Shown here piece after piece: positions 8,693 to 16,985 of a stretch of 64,000 nucleotides of DNA (position 1 is its first letter; every line of letters begins with the position of its first letter). The notes below the pieces were generated by a model. That model did not search any database. It saw only the letters and a list, made by a program, of their open reading frames with translations, and was not told the origin of the DNA. The stretch is taken from NCBI GenBank assembly GCA_963838205.1, contig CAWIQF010000016.1:15646-79645 (forward strand), in the 5' to 3' direction. Made by a program: the position numbers and the translations under genes. The stretch comes from CAIVVT01 sp963838205 (GTDB lineage Bacteria; Acidobacteriota; Terriglobia; Bryobacterales; Bryobacteraceae).

Positions 8693-9862
8693 ATGAGCAG
8701 CGGCGCGAAACCAGGCGAAGCACCGATTCGAGTACTTCTGATTGAGGACAATCCGGGAGATGCCGGATTGGTACGGGCGATGCTCGCCGAGAGTTTGGGC
8801 GCCCGGTTCATCGTTGAGTGGGTGCAGAGCTTGCAGACCGGCAGGGCACGGCTTGGGCTCGGTGAAATCGACATCGTTCTGCTGGACCTCTCGCTTCCCG
8901 ACAGTCAAGGACTGGGGGGGCTGACCGCGGTCCGAACTATCGTGCCCGACGTCCCCGTGGTCATCATGACCGGATTCGCGAACCAGGATATTGCCCAGCA
9001 GGCTGTGCGGCTTGGAGCGCAGGATTATTTGATCAAGGGGGCGATTAACGGCGACGCGTTGGCGCGCATTTTGCACTACGCCATACTGAGGCAGCGGCAT
9101 CAAACGGCTGGGCTGCGGTCCGAGTCGCAAGCCGCATTGGGTAAAGTGGTCGGGTTTCTGGGTGCCAAAGGAGGGGTGGGGACGACCTCGATCGCCTGCC
9201 ACTTCGGCCTCGAGTTGAAGCAGCGGGCTAGCGGCCGCGTTCTGCTGGTGGACCTGGACGTCACCGGAGGCTCCGTCGGTTTCCTCATGAAAGCGGCTTC
9301 GGAACACACCCTCCAAGAGGTCGCCAACAACCTCGAGCGGCTTGACGAGCACTTCTGGAACAAGATGGTGATTAGCGGCCCCGAAGGTCTGGATATTCTC
9401 CTGTCAGAGCACTCGTCGCATTTTGAGGGGCAGACGAATCCCGAGAAAGTCCGGCCGGTTTTGGAGTTCACACGGTCGATCTACCAATGGATCGTCATCG
9501 ATCTTGGCCGCTTGAATCCCTTTGTCGAGAGCCTGGTCCCGGATCTGAGCGATCTGTTCTTGGTCGTTACCCTGGATGTGGTAGTTCTGTACGAGGTCGA
9601 GCGGCTGGTGACGCGACTCACAGAAGCCGGCCTGGATCGCAGCCGCATGCACCTGATCATCAATCAGACTCCCAGACGCCCTGATGTTTCGCCTGCGGAG
9701 CTTGGCAAGCGGGTCGGTCTTTCCGTCTACGCGGCTTTGCCGGAGTGCCGCTCCGAACTGTGGGAGACCTACACGATGGGGAAACTGATGAGTCCCAAGA
9801 GCAACTTCCGCCAGCAGATAGGGCAGCTTGCGGAGAAGGTAGCAGGACTTAAACCGAAGTGA
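8693..9862 (+). CDS. Receiver domain fused to CpaE/MinD-like P-loop ATPase
   Basis: The ATG is preceded by GGAGG at a good distance. Residues ~12-135 form a receiver domain (VLLIEDNPGD, DIVLLDLSLPDSQG, VVIMTGF, LIKGAINGD), and ~150-385 a ParA/MinD-fold ATPase: the deviant Walker A is FLGAKGGVGTTS, followed by VLLVDLDVTGGSVGF and WIVIDLGR. This architecture is that of CpaE/TadZ, which localises Flp/Tad pilus machinery at the pole, but no tad/cpa secretion genes are in the window. Its place directly after a kinase and a response regulator suggests phosphorylation-controlled ATPase activity or positioning. The phospho-acceptor (LLDLSLP) and the Walker A are intact, so it should be functional. 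Confidence 0.88.
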   Translation: MSSGAKPGEAPIRVLLIEDNPGDAGLVRAMLAESLGARFIVEWVQSLQTGRARLGLGEIDIVLLDLSLPDSQGLGGLTAVRTIVPDVPVVIMTGFANQDIAQQAVRLGAQDYLIKGAINGDALARILHYAILRQRHQTAGLRSESQAALGKVVGFLGAKGGVGTTSIACHFGLELKQRASGRVLLVDLDVTGGSVGFLMKAASEHTLQEVANNLERLDEHFWNKMVISGPEGLDILLSEHSSHFEGQTNPEKVRPVLEFTRSIYQWIVIDLGRLNPFVESLVPDLSDLFLVVTLDVVVLYEVERLVTRLTEAGLDRSRMHLIINQTPRRPDVSPAELGKRVGLSVYAALPECRSELWETYTMGKLMSPKSNFRQQIGQLAEKVAGLKPK

Positions 9863-9907
9863 CCCGACCGATGATTTGTACAAATTTGATAGAGAGTATA
9901 ACTGCTC

Positions 9908-10075
9908 TGGACGAATTCTTCGAGTGGTAAGGCCAGGTGCCTACGGGGCAAGAAAACGGCTGTGATTCTGATGATGCATTTGGCTTCAATGGGGCCGCAG
10001 CAGTGAAATTGCGGAAACATCAGCGACGTCTCGCCGGAAGAGCGGACCGACGGCGGCCAGCCCCGCGTCTGCGTC
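9908..10075. repeat. Dispersed ~160-bp intergenic repeat, copy A
   Basis: From GGACGAATTCTT onward this stretch aligns with 51602-51770 in the same orientation. The best block contains AAAACGGCTGTGATTCT and GATGCATTTGGCTTCAATG, then CCGCAGC and GTGAAAT; similarity fades near GACGTC and the GC-rich end. On the minus strand both copies keep the reading EAKCI(I/V)RITAVF, which may mean that the repeat derives from a decayed coding sequence. No inverted termini were seen. Copy A ends just before the exact 1,836-bp duplication. Confidence 0.7.
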
Positions 10076-10085
10076 TGAGACGGGC

Positions 10086-11921
10086 TTGAGGAGCTTCCAA
10101 GCATGGACACGACGGATGCCGACTGAAGCAGTTCTGCGTGAGACAGACGACGCTCGACGACATCCCAGCGGTGATCGATCTGCAGCGGCGTGCGTTTCCG
10201 GGCATGCCGCCCTGGAGTGCCGAGCAACTGGCGCGCCATCTCGAGATCTTCCCCGAGGGCCAACTGGTGGTCTCGGACAAGAGCGGCGGCATCCTGGCAT
10301 CAGCCAGTTCGTTGATCATCGACTGGGACGATTACGCCGAGTCCGCGCGCTGGTCGGCGATCACCGGGCAGGGGACATTCGATACCCACAATCCACTGGG
10401 CAAGACGCTGTATGGCGCCGACATGGGCGTGGACCCCGACGCACGCCTCGAGGGCATCGGCACTCTGCTGTACGATGCGCGCAAGCAGTTGATCAGGGAG
10501 CGCGGACTGAAGCGGTTGCTCACCGGCGGCCGGATCTCCGGCTACGCCGAGGTGGCTGACGAGATGACGCCGAAGGAATACGTGGCCGACGTGGTCGCCG
10601 GTAAACGCAGGGACCCCGCGCTCACCTTTCAGCTCAAGAACGGGCTCGTGGTGCTGGACGTCGTCCCGGATTACCTGCAGGACACCGAATCGCGCGGTTT
10701 CGCTCCGAATTACGTGCAGGACACGCAATCGCGTGGTTTCGCCACATTGCTGGAATGGCTGAACCCGGAATACACATCCTCGGTCGGCCTGCAGGCGAGC
10801 CTCCAGCACGCGGCCCTGGAACAGGCCGCCGCGGAGGCCCTGCGCGGCAGTCCGCGCCCGCGCCGCGTGCGCATCGCCGCGGTGCAGTACCTGCTCCGGC
10901 CGATCAGCCGCTTTGAGGACTTCGTGAGCCAGGTTGAGTTCTTCGTTCACAGCGCCAAGGAATACCACAGCCACTTCGTGCTGTTCCCCGAGCTCTTCAC
11001 GATGCAGCTTCTGAGCTACATCATTGAGCCCGCCCCGGCGCTGGCGGTGCGCCGCCTGGCCCAACTGGCGCCGGACTACGAGGCGCTGTTTATGCGGCTG
11101 GCGCGGGAAACGGGCATCTACATCATCGCCGGGACGCACCCCGTCATCCAGAAGGGGCACGTGTTTAATGCGGCGCACCTGTTTACGCCCAACGGGCAGG
11201 TGTTCCGCCAGAAGAAAGTCCACCTGACGCCCACCGAGAGCGGTCCTTACCAGCTCAGCCGCGGGCACGGCCTGTACCTGTATCACACCGACTTCGGCAA
11301 CATCGCCATCCTGATCTGTTACGACGTGGAGTTTCCCGAGGTGGCTCGGGTGATGGCCGAGGCCGGCGCCGAGATTGTATTCGTTCCCTCGTGCACGGAC
11401 GGCCGCGAGGGCTTCTGCCAGGTCCGCTATTGCGCCCAGGCGCGTGCGATTGAGAATCAGATTTACGTCGCAATGACCGGTACCGTGGGCAATCTGCCGC
11501 TGGTGCCGTACATGGCCACGAACTACGGTCAGGCGGCGATCCTGACGCCGTCCGATTACTTTTTCGCGCGAGACGGGATCGCGGCGGAGGGCAACATCAA
11601 CCAGGAGCAACTGGTGGTCGCAGACGTCGATCTGGATTTGCTCGATGAACAGAGAGTCAACGGCAGCGTCATCCCGCTGCAAGATTTGATCAAGGACGCC
11701 TACGACAACGTGATCCACTACTCGGATTTCAGAAACCAGAAGCGGGCCGGAGTTGGAGCAGAATCGTCTCAGCCAGCTGCCGCGCCCGAAGCCTACACCG
11801 CCTGATCGCCGGCGGGCCAGCCTCAGCGCGCCCCTTGTTGTGCACTGCCGGCACACGCCGTGCCCGACGTCCCAGCGAACTGTGGCCGCCTGGACACGGC
11901 CGGTGATCCGCTTCGATAAAC
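10086..11921. repeat. Exact 1,836-bp duplication, copy 1
   Basis: The segment from TTGAGGAGCTTCC to CTTCGATAAAC recurs at 57727-59562 in the same orientation (offset 47,641). The encoded 555-residue proteins are identical, and the non-coding flanks inside the unit agree wherever I compared them. It reaches 52 bp upstream of the gene start and 116 bp past the stop. The bases outside the limits differ (C versus T on the left, C versus A on the right). No inverted repeats, transposase or target duplication were seen at the ends. Confidence 0.95.
10138..11805 (+). CDS. GNAT acetyltransferase-nitrilase (carbon-nitrogen hydrolase) fusion, copy 1
   Basis: The 555-residue product has an N-terminal GNAT-like domain (~1-185: TTLDDIPAVIDLQRRAF, then VDPDARLEGIGTLLYDAR as the acetyl-CoA loop) and a C-terminal nitrilase-superfamily domain (~240-525). 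The hydrolase triad is visible: Glu in LFPELFT, Lys in KKVHLTPTE and Cys in ILICYDVEFPE. The same two-domain order is known as a family of bifunctional acetyltransferase/amidohydrolases whose substrate is unsettled. The GTG start used here has no good ribosome site. Upstream, GAGGAG (10088-10093) and an ATG at 10103 begin a frame (MDTTDAD) that stops at once; a single missing base would join it to ...LKQFCVRQTT, so the native start may be frameshifted. Identical second copy at 57779-59446. Confidence 0.9.
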   Translation: MRQTTLDDIPAVIDLQRRAFPGMPPWSAEQLARHLEIFPEGQLVVSDKSGGILASASSLIIDWDDYAESARWSAITGQGTFDTHNPLGKTLYGADMGVDPDARLEGIGTLLYDARKQLIRERGLKRLLTGGRISGYAEVADEMTPKEYVADVVAGKRRDPALTFQLKNGLVVLDVVPDYLQDTESRGFAPNYVQDTQSRGFATLLEWLNPEYTSSVGLQASLQHAALEQAAAEALRGSPRPRRVRIAAVQYLLRPISRFEDFVSQVEFFVHSAKEYHSHFVLFPELFTMQLLSYIIEPAPALAVRRLAQLAPDYEALFMRLARETGIYIIAGTHPVIQKGHVFNAAHLFTPNGQVFRQKKVHLTPTESGPYQLSRGHGLYLYHTDFGNIAILICYDVEFPEVARVMAEAGAEIVFVPSCTDGREGFCQVRYCAQARAIENQIYVAMTGTVGNLPLVPYMATNYGQAAILTPSDYFFARDGIAAEGNINQEQLVVADVDLDLLDEQRVNGSVIPLQDLIKDAYDNVIHYSDFRNQKRAGVGAESSQPAAAPEAYTA

Positions 11922-11993
11922 CTCCGCATCGCCGTCCGTCAGCCTCAGCGAGTTGAAGTCGCCAGGATCGGCTGCACGCGGGCTAGCAATTCC

Positions 11994-12509
11994 TTGAGGA
12001 ATTCGTCGGGCATGTTGAGAGCGATGAAGAGATGGTTGGTTGCGCAGACCAACCCCGCCTACCGCGTCAGCAGCGTGCAGACCCAACAGGAACTTGTTGA
12101 CAACCAGACCATCCGCGAACGTCTCCTCGCCTTGCTGGCATTGTTCTTCGCCACCGTCGCCCTCCTGCTCGCCGCCATCGGCCTCTATGGCGTGCTGAAC
12201 TACTCCGTCCTCCAGCGCGAACGCGAAATTGGCATCCGCATCGCCGTCGGCGCGCGCGTCGGCAGCATCGTCCGTCTCGTCACCGCCCAAATCTTCGCCA
12301 CCGTATTCATCGGCGCGGCCGCCGGCATGGCCCTCGGCATGGCGTCGGTCCGCTATGTCCAAACTCTCCTCTTTGGAGTCAATGGCGCCGACCCATCCTT
12401 GCTCATCCCACCGGCACTCGTCCTTCTCGCCGCAGCCCTGCGCGCCGCGCTGCCCGCCTTACTCCGCGCCGCACGCATTGACCCATCCATAATGCTCCGC
12501 GCCGAATAG
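11994..12509 (+). pseudogene. C-terminal fragment of MacB/FtsX-type (ADOP) permease
   Basis: About 160 residues match the end of acidobacterial duplicated permeases of the MacB family: NPAYRVSSVQTQQELV, then three membrane segments (LLALLALFFATVALLLAAIG; FATVFIGAAAGMALGM; a final helix before ARIDPSIMLRAE) with the conserved QREREIGIRIAVGA between the first two. Full-length proteins have ~800 residues and two FtsX domains; here everything before the last domain is missing, and the fragment starts 72 bp after the end of the duplicated segment. The duplication or an earlier deletion probably removed the 5' part. Confidence 0.75.
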
Positions 12510-12645
12510 GCTTCATATCTTTTGCACATCAAGGGCATCGACTTGGTCCCGCGCAAAAGGCTGGAGGCGCTGTTCGGTTCGCCTACGCCCCGAAGTACGG
12601 AGAAGCCGAAACCGCTGCCGGCCTCTTCCCCAACGGAACGGCCGT

Positions 12646-14844
12646 TCATAGGTCGATTGCAATCACTTCGTGATCCAAAATCGAATCGACCGTCAGCGCC
12701 ACCCATCCGTTTCTTGCCTCGACCTGTGGCGCCCGTCCGCTGACGAGCAGATGAACGGCCTTCGCTTGGCACCCCTCGGGCAACCGGACCCGCACTCGTT
12801 GCGCGGGAAGTGGGATCGACTCACGCACCGGCCCCTTCATCATCATTGGATTGGTGAGATTGACCAGGTGGACCGTCATGGATTCCTTCTGACGCCACAC
12901 CGTCACGTCGAGCATGCCGGGCCCGGTAACCTCCACCGGACGCGGCTCGTTCGTAGCCCAATCCACGGCGTTCCGCAGCAGCTTGAAGTGGTCCGGCGAG
13001 AGCACTTCCCAGAATGTCCGGTCGATATCCCACGGAAAATAGACGACACGGCCCAGGCCTTCCTGCCGCACATACACCTGCGCAATGTCCGTCCTAGCCA
13101 CCCGCGGATACACCTGTTCCATCGGCAGGTCCGGGTACGAAGGGATCAGCGTCAGCGCCGGATTCGGGTACTTTCCCAGGGTTCTCACGTGGACGCGGGA
13201 AACTCCGTTGATGATTCGCTCCGCATCTTCGAGGCCCGCGAGTATCGGGTGGCGCTGACCGGAACTCGCAGCGGATTCGAGCCGCAGATACGAGTTCTGC
13301 ATGCGGGCGTCGAGCGCGCTATCGTAGGAGGCGCCAAAGAGGTTGCTGAGCCCGAAGTCGTTCCGGCGCACGCCCCACTCGTCATACAACGAAGTCTCAT
13401 AGGTCGCGACGATACCTCCACCGCCGCGCACGAACTCGCGAATCCGGTCGCATTGAGCCGTGGAAAGCGCCGCGAGGTTCGGTAGGATCAAAACCTTGAA
13501 CTGGCTGACGTGCGCCGGGTCGAGAAGCCGGTCGTGGACCATCTCGAAAGGGATGCGGGCCTCCACCAGCGCCTCATAATAACCCAGCGCGTGATCCTCC
13601 ACTTTGGCGCGCGCGTGCTCGCCTCCATAGAACTGTGCGGTCTGCTGCGAGTACACCAGGGCGACCCGCGCTAGAGGTTCCTCGTTGCGCAAATAGCGCT
13701 CGTTGCGGTAGTGCCAGTCGTACAACTCCTCGACTACGGGCAGCCAACGCCGGTCGTGCAGCGTTCCGGAGAACTTCGTGAACCAGGGCCGCAGGCCATT
13801 GGCGATCCCATCGAGTACCCACAGCCGAACCTCGGGGGCAGCCTGCACGGAGTCCTTCCAGCGATAGGGCTCTTCTACGCCGATGCTGAAGATTCCGCCG
13901 ATCGGCTTGCGCCCCATCGCCGCGCGATATTCCTTACCGTTCTTGCCGTTCGCCCACAATGGCATCAGGCCGCTGCGGGCTTGCCGGTCGGCGAATAGAA
14001 TCGGCGCCTCCTCGCCGAGCGTCTTCATGTCCAGGTGGCTCAGCGCTCCTCCGCCCGCATTGGGGATAAAGCACGCCGCGGGATTGATCTTGCGGATCTC
14101 GGAATCCCACATCCGCCACAGCGTAAACAGGCGTTGCTGCCGCCATTCGATATAGGCGCGGCGGCTGAGCGCCTGCGGATCGGCGGTGCGGGGCAAATCC
14201 AAGCCGGTCGCGGCGTGGAAGTTGCTGCGGCAGTGCTCGCAGTAGCACATCCCCGAACCCTCCCAGCGATTGCTGAAAATGCCGTCGATCCGGTAGCGCG
14301 AGGCGATCTCGCGGTGCACCTCTGTCATGAATTCGAAGTTGTATGGGCCGAGGGCGCAGGTCACCCACAACTCCGGCATCGCCCAGTGGCGTCGCGGCTG
14401 CCCCGCGGCGTCGACTGCGATCCAGTCTGGATGGGCGTCGTAGACGTCCTGGTGCGCCGCGTGCGGGTCGGTCCGGGCGATGACGACCATGCCGAGCTTG
14501 CGGCAACCGGCCAGGAGTTCGCCGAAGGGATCGCTCGCGCCGAGCCACTGGCTGCGATAGTGCAAGGGCACGCTCGTCGGATAGTAGGCGACGCAGCCCC
14601 CGGCGCTCAAACAAGCGGCATCCGAGTGCGTGCGGCGGAAGTAGTCCAGCCAGAAGCCAGGATCGTATTGGCCGGGGTCGTCCTCGACCAACGTCAGTTG
14701 TGCCCACCGCATGGGACGGTCGAACCAGCCCGCCGGCTCCGGAGCCGCCGCGGCTTGCCCGAACAGCGCAAGAGCGGAACCTCCGACCGTGGCCGTCCGC
14801 AGAAAGTCCCGGCGATTCGGTGATGAGTCAGATGGAGAAGTCAC
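12646..14844 (-). CDS. Tat-exported glycosidase-like protein with beta-galactosidase trimerisation-type domain
   Basis: A GTG at 14844 is chosen as start because it leaves a compact Tat signal (SPNRRDFLRTATVGGSALAL, then Ala-rich); the frame is open further upstream. The ~732-residue protein carries a TIM-barrel region at ~35-400 resembling the hypothetical glycosyl hydrolase 6 (GHL6) group: FWLDYFRRTHSDAACLSAGG, VVIARTDPH, DGIFSNRWEGSGMCYCEHC. At ~420-640 there is a flavodoxin-like module of the GH42 trimerisation type (VALVYSQQTAQFYGG, FKVLILPNLAALS, FVRGGGGIVATYETS), and a beta-sandwich ends the protein. It is probably periplasmic. A CxxC pair (CYCEHC) may bind metal. Catalytic residues are not certain. 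It runs opposite to the permease/URO-D/GH42 operon 1.1 kb away and probably serves the same substrate class. Confidence 0.75.
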   Translation of the reverse strand: MTSPSDSSPNRRDFLRTATVGGSALALFGQAAAAPEPAGWFDRPMRWAQLTLVEDDPGQYDPGFWLDYFRRTHSDAACLSAGGCVAYYPTSVPLHYRSQWLGASDPFGELLAGCRKLGMVVIARTDPHAAHQDVYDAHPDWIAVDAAGQPRRHWAMPELWVTCALGPYNFEFMTEVHREIASRYRIDGIFSNRWEGSGMCYCEHCRSNFHAATGLDLPRTADPQALSRRAYIEWRQQRLFTLWRMWDSEIRKINPAACFIPNAGGGALSHLDMKTLGEEAPILFADRQARSGLMPLWANGKNGKEYRAAMGRKPIGGIFSIGVEEPYRWKDSVQAAPEVRLWVLDGIANGLRPWFTKFSGTLHDRRWLPVVEELYDWHYRNERYLRNEEPLARVALVYSQQTAQFYGGEHARAKVEDHALGYYEALVEARIPFEMVHDRLLDPAHVSQFKVLILPNLAALSTAQCDRIREFVRGGGGIVATYETSLYDEWGVRRNDFGLSNLFGASYDSALDARMQNSYLRLESAASSGQRHPILAGLEDAERIINGVSRVHVRTLGKYPNPALTLIPSYPDLPMEQVYPRVARTDIAQVYVRQEGLGRVVYFPWDIDRTFWEVLSPDHFKLLRNAVDWATNEPRPVEVTGPGMLDVTVWRQKESMTVHLVNLTNPMMMKGPVRESIPLPAQRVRVRLPEGCQAKAVHLLVSGRAPQVEARNGWVALTVDSILDHEVIAIDL

Positions 14845-15960
14845 GTGGCGATTTGCTCCCAGGAGGCCGCTTTCGCACTCGAGCGCGAAATTCACGCCGC
14901 AACCGGAAGGAGGTGCAGGGAGATTGCGATAGCCCTTGCCCGGTCGGCACCGCCCGTGTTCGAACGCCGCCCGGCCTGCGCTCTCCTCTCGCAATCAGCC
15001 TATGCCTTAGCCGCTGCTGCGGGCAACCTCCCGCCGCGCCAGACGATCTGCTCTCGATCCCTGGCGTTGGGAGTTCGACTTCCAAGAAACACGGCACTGC
15101 GATCTGCCGGGTCTGCGGGCAGGTCGGTGTGCCGCCGGCCTAAGGCATTCGCGAACCCCGCCGAAGGATCCAGGTCTCCCCAGCGCCATTCCGCAAATGC
15201 TATTCCTGCCCGTCGCTTCCGACTTCTTAGTATCAAACCAGGCAACCGCCGCGAGTCGTGATCTGCGACGTGTCCTGGAACTCCCCATCCCCTATCGCGC
15301 CGGCGGTGAGGACAATTTTCTATGATGGACCTTGCGTTTGATTTACTAATATCAGATCTTCGATGAGGTGAACATCGCCGTCGCTATGCTATGCATGAAA
15401 TTGAACCGCCAGCGCGAGTGGTTCGTCCGCGCGGAACAAACGGCTGTGAAACGGATTGCAGATCATGCCTGTCCGGTTGAGGCTCGGACGCGCTGGTCGG
15501 CATGGGCAATTCCGGGGCCGGCCGCGGACAAGCCGCTACGGTGTAGCGGGGGTGCTCTAATTGGCTGTTTATAATCAGTAACTTACAGACGAGGGCCGCT
15601 ACTAGTAGCGGGTTTGTCAATTTTCAGCAGCCGTCGCCGGGCCGTTGGATGGTCCGCAATCGCGCCGCCGGAATTGAAATCGATTACGGGTCGGAACGAC
15701 TGTGACTGGTTGATTAGTGAGTGCTTGCGTCGATTAGAAAGGTGCTCAACCGGACAGGCATGATTGCAGATGAGCTTTGGCGTTGGCTTGTGAGTTCGTG
15801 GATGGTTTTCTCCCGTGCGTCTCTTTCGTTTCGGGATAGGCAAGCGTCACCCCGCTGCACGGCGTGCAGGTCGGCTTGAAGGTTATTCCCTAATTGCGCA
15901 TCTTGGATGGCCGGCATCGTACTCGGCCCTATGAGTTCAGCACATGCGGAAGGATGTTTG
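14845..15960. other. Intergenic region between divergent carbohydrate genes
   Basis: These 1.1 kb hold no convincing gene. They contain a 299-bp MITE-like element (15464-15762) and AT-richer stretches around 15305-15365 that could carry promoters for the divergent genes. Open frames on both strands are short and rich in Arg/Pro, without recognisable motifs. Confidence 0.6.
15464..15762. mobile_element. MITE-like non-autonomous element, copy 1 (299 bp, 18-bp TIRs, 9-bp TSD)
   Basis: The left end reads CATGCCTGTCCGGTTGAG and the right end is its exact reverse complement CTCAACCGGACAGGCATG. ATTGCAGAT stands directly outside both ends (15455-15463 and 15763-15771), a 9-bp target-site duplication. 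There is no transposase gene inside. A related copy lies at 27649-27951, with conserved internal blocks such as GCGGACAAGCCGCT and CCGGAATTGAAAT. A 9-bp duplication fits several DDE transposase families (for example IS4 or IS256 types), but the parent element is not in the window. Confidence 0.9.
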
Positions 15961-16960
15961 ATGATCGTCGGACTCGTGCTGGTCCTGCTTGCCACCTTCT
16001 TCCAGGGGACGTTTCTCTTGCCAATGGCCCTGACGCGCAAATGGGCGTGGGAGCATAGTTGGGCCGTTTTCAGCCTGTTCGCAATGTGGTTGCTGAACTG
16101 GACTTTGGCGTGGGCCCTGTTGCCCGACCCATGGCGCCTTTACGCCTCCATTCCGCGTTCTGACCTGCTGCTGCTGATCCTCTTCGGCGCCGCCTGGGGC
16201 TGCGGGGCGGTACTGTTCGGGTTGGGCATGGATAAACTGGGCCTGACCCTGGGTTATCCGCTCATCATGGGCCTCAACGCGGCCGCTGGCGCACTAGTGC
16301 CGCTGCTCTGGTTCGGAAGGGGCGATTTGCTCACGCCGCGCAGCCTAGTCGTAATTAGCGGCACCGCTGTAGCGCTGGCCGGCATCGTACTCTGTTCCAT
16401 TGCCGGCGCCGCGCGCAGTCGTCCGGCGCAAGTCGTTCGACGGAGCGCGCCCGGCGTTCGCCTCGGGCCTCGCGATCGGGGTAGCCGCAGGCTGCCTTTC
16501 CTGCTTGCCGAATATCGGTTTGACGTTCGCGGCCAGTGTGCTTTCGACCGCGCGTGCGATGGGCGCTTCAGCGGCCCAGGCTGGTAACGCCGTCTGGGCG
16601 ATCTTCTTTACCGTGGCAGGAGTCGTGAACCTCGCTTATTGTGCGCTCCGCATGGTCCGCAACCGCAACTTCCACTTCTTCGCGGCTCCGGGCAGCCTGC
16701 GCAACCTGGGTCTAGGTGTCATCATGTCGCTCATGTGGATCGGCAGCTTCTACTGTTATGGGGCCGGAGCCGCGCGGCTGGGCGTTTGGGGCCCAGTTGC
16801 CGGATGGCCCATTCTTATGTGCGGCTCGATCGGTGTTGGCGTGCTGTGGGGGCTGTGGAAGGGCGAGTGGAAGAACGCGCCGGCCCGGGCCGGCCGCCTG
16901 CTCGGCGCGGGCCTGCTGCTGATCCTGTTGGCTGTGCTGTTGCTTGCCTTCGCCAGTTGA
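15961..16960 (+). pseudogene. RhaT-like (L-rhamnose-proton symporter family) permease, frameshifted
   Basis: ATG at 15961 is preceded by GGAAGG and begins directly with a membrane segment (MIVGLVLVLLATFFQGTFLL). Two overlapping frames together encode ~333 residues with about ten membrane helices, the size and layout of the RhaT family in the drug/metabolite transporter superfamily: KWAWEHSW, LGYPLIMGLNAAAGALVPLL and SGTAVALAGIVLCSIAGAA in the first frame, then AIGVAAGCLSCLPNIGLTFA, AGNAVWAIFFTVAGVVNLAY and MSLMWIGSFYCYGAGAARLG in the second. The frame must shift by one base between about 16400 and 16430. Either the gene is dead or the base is an error. It leads an operon with two URO-D-family proteins and a GH42 enzyme (25 bp to the next start), so it would import the sugar they process. 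It might equally carry another sugar. Confidence 0.8.
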
Positions 16961-16985
16961 CACGCCACACTGATAAGGAGTCCCT

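Noticed and set aside
10300..11856. 518-codon minus-strand frame (also at 57941-59584)
   Set aside because: Antisense shadow of the GNAT-nitrilase gene; its composition (His/Arg/Val-rich) is typical for such shadows in GC-rich DNA.
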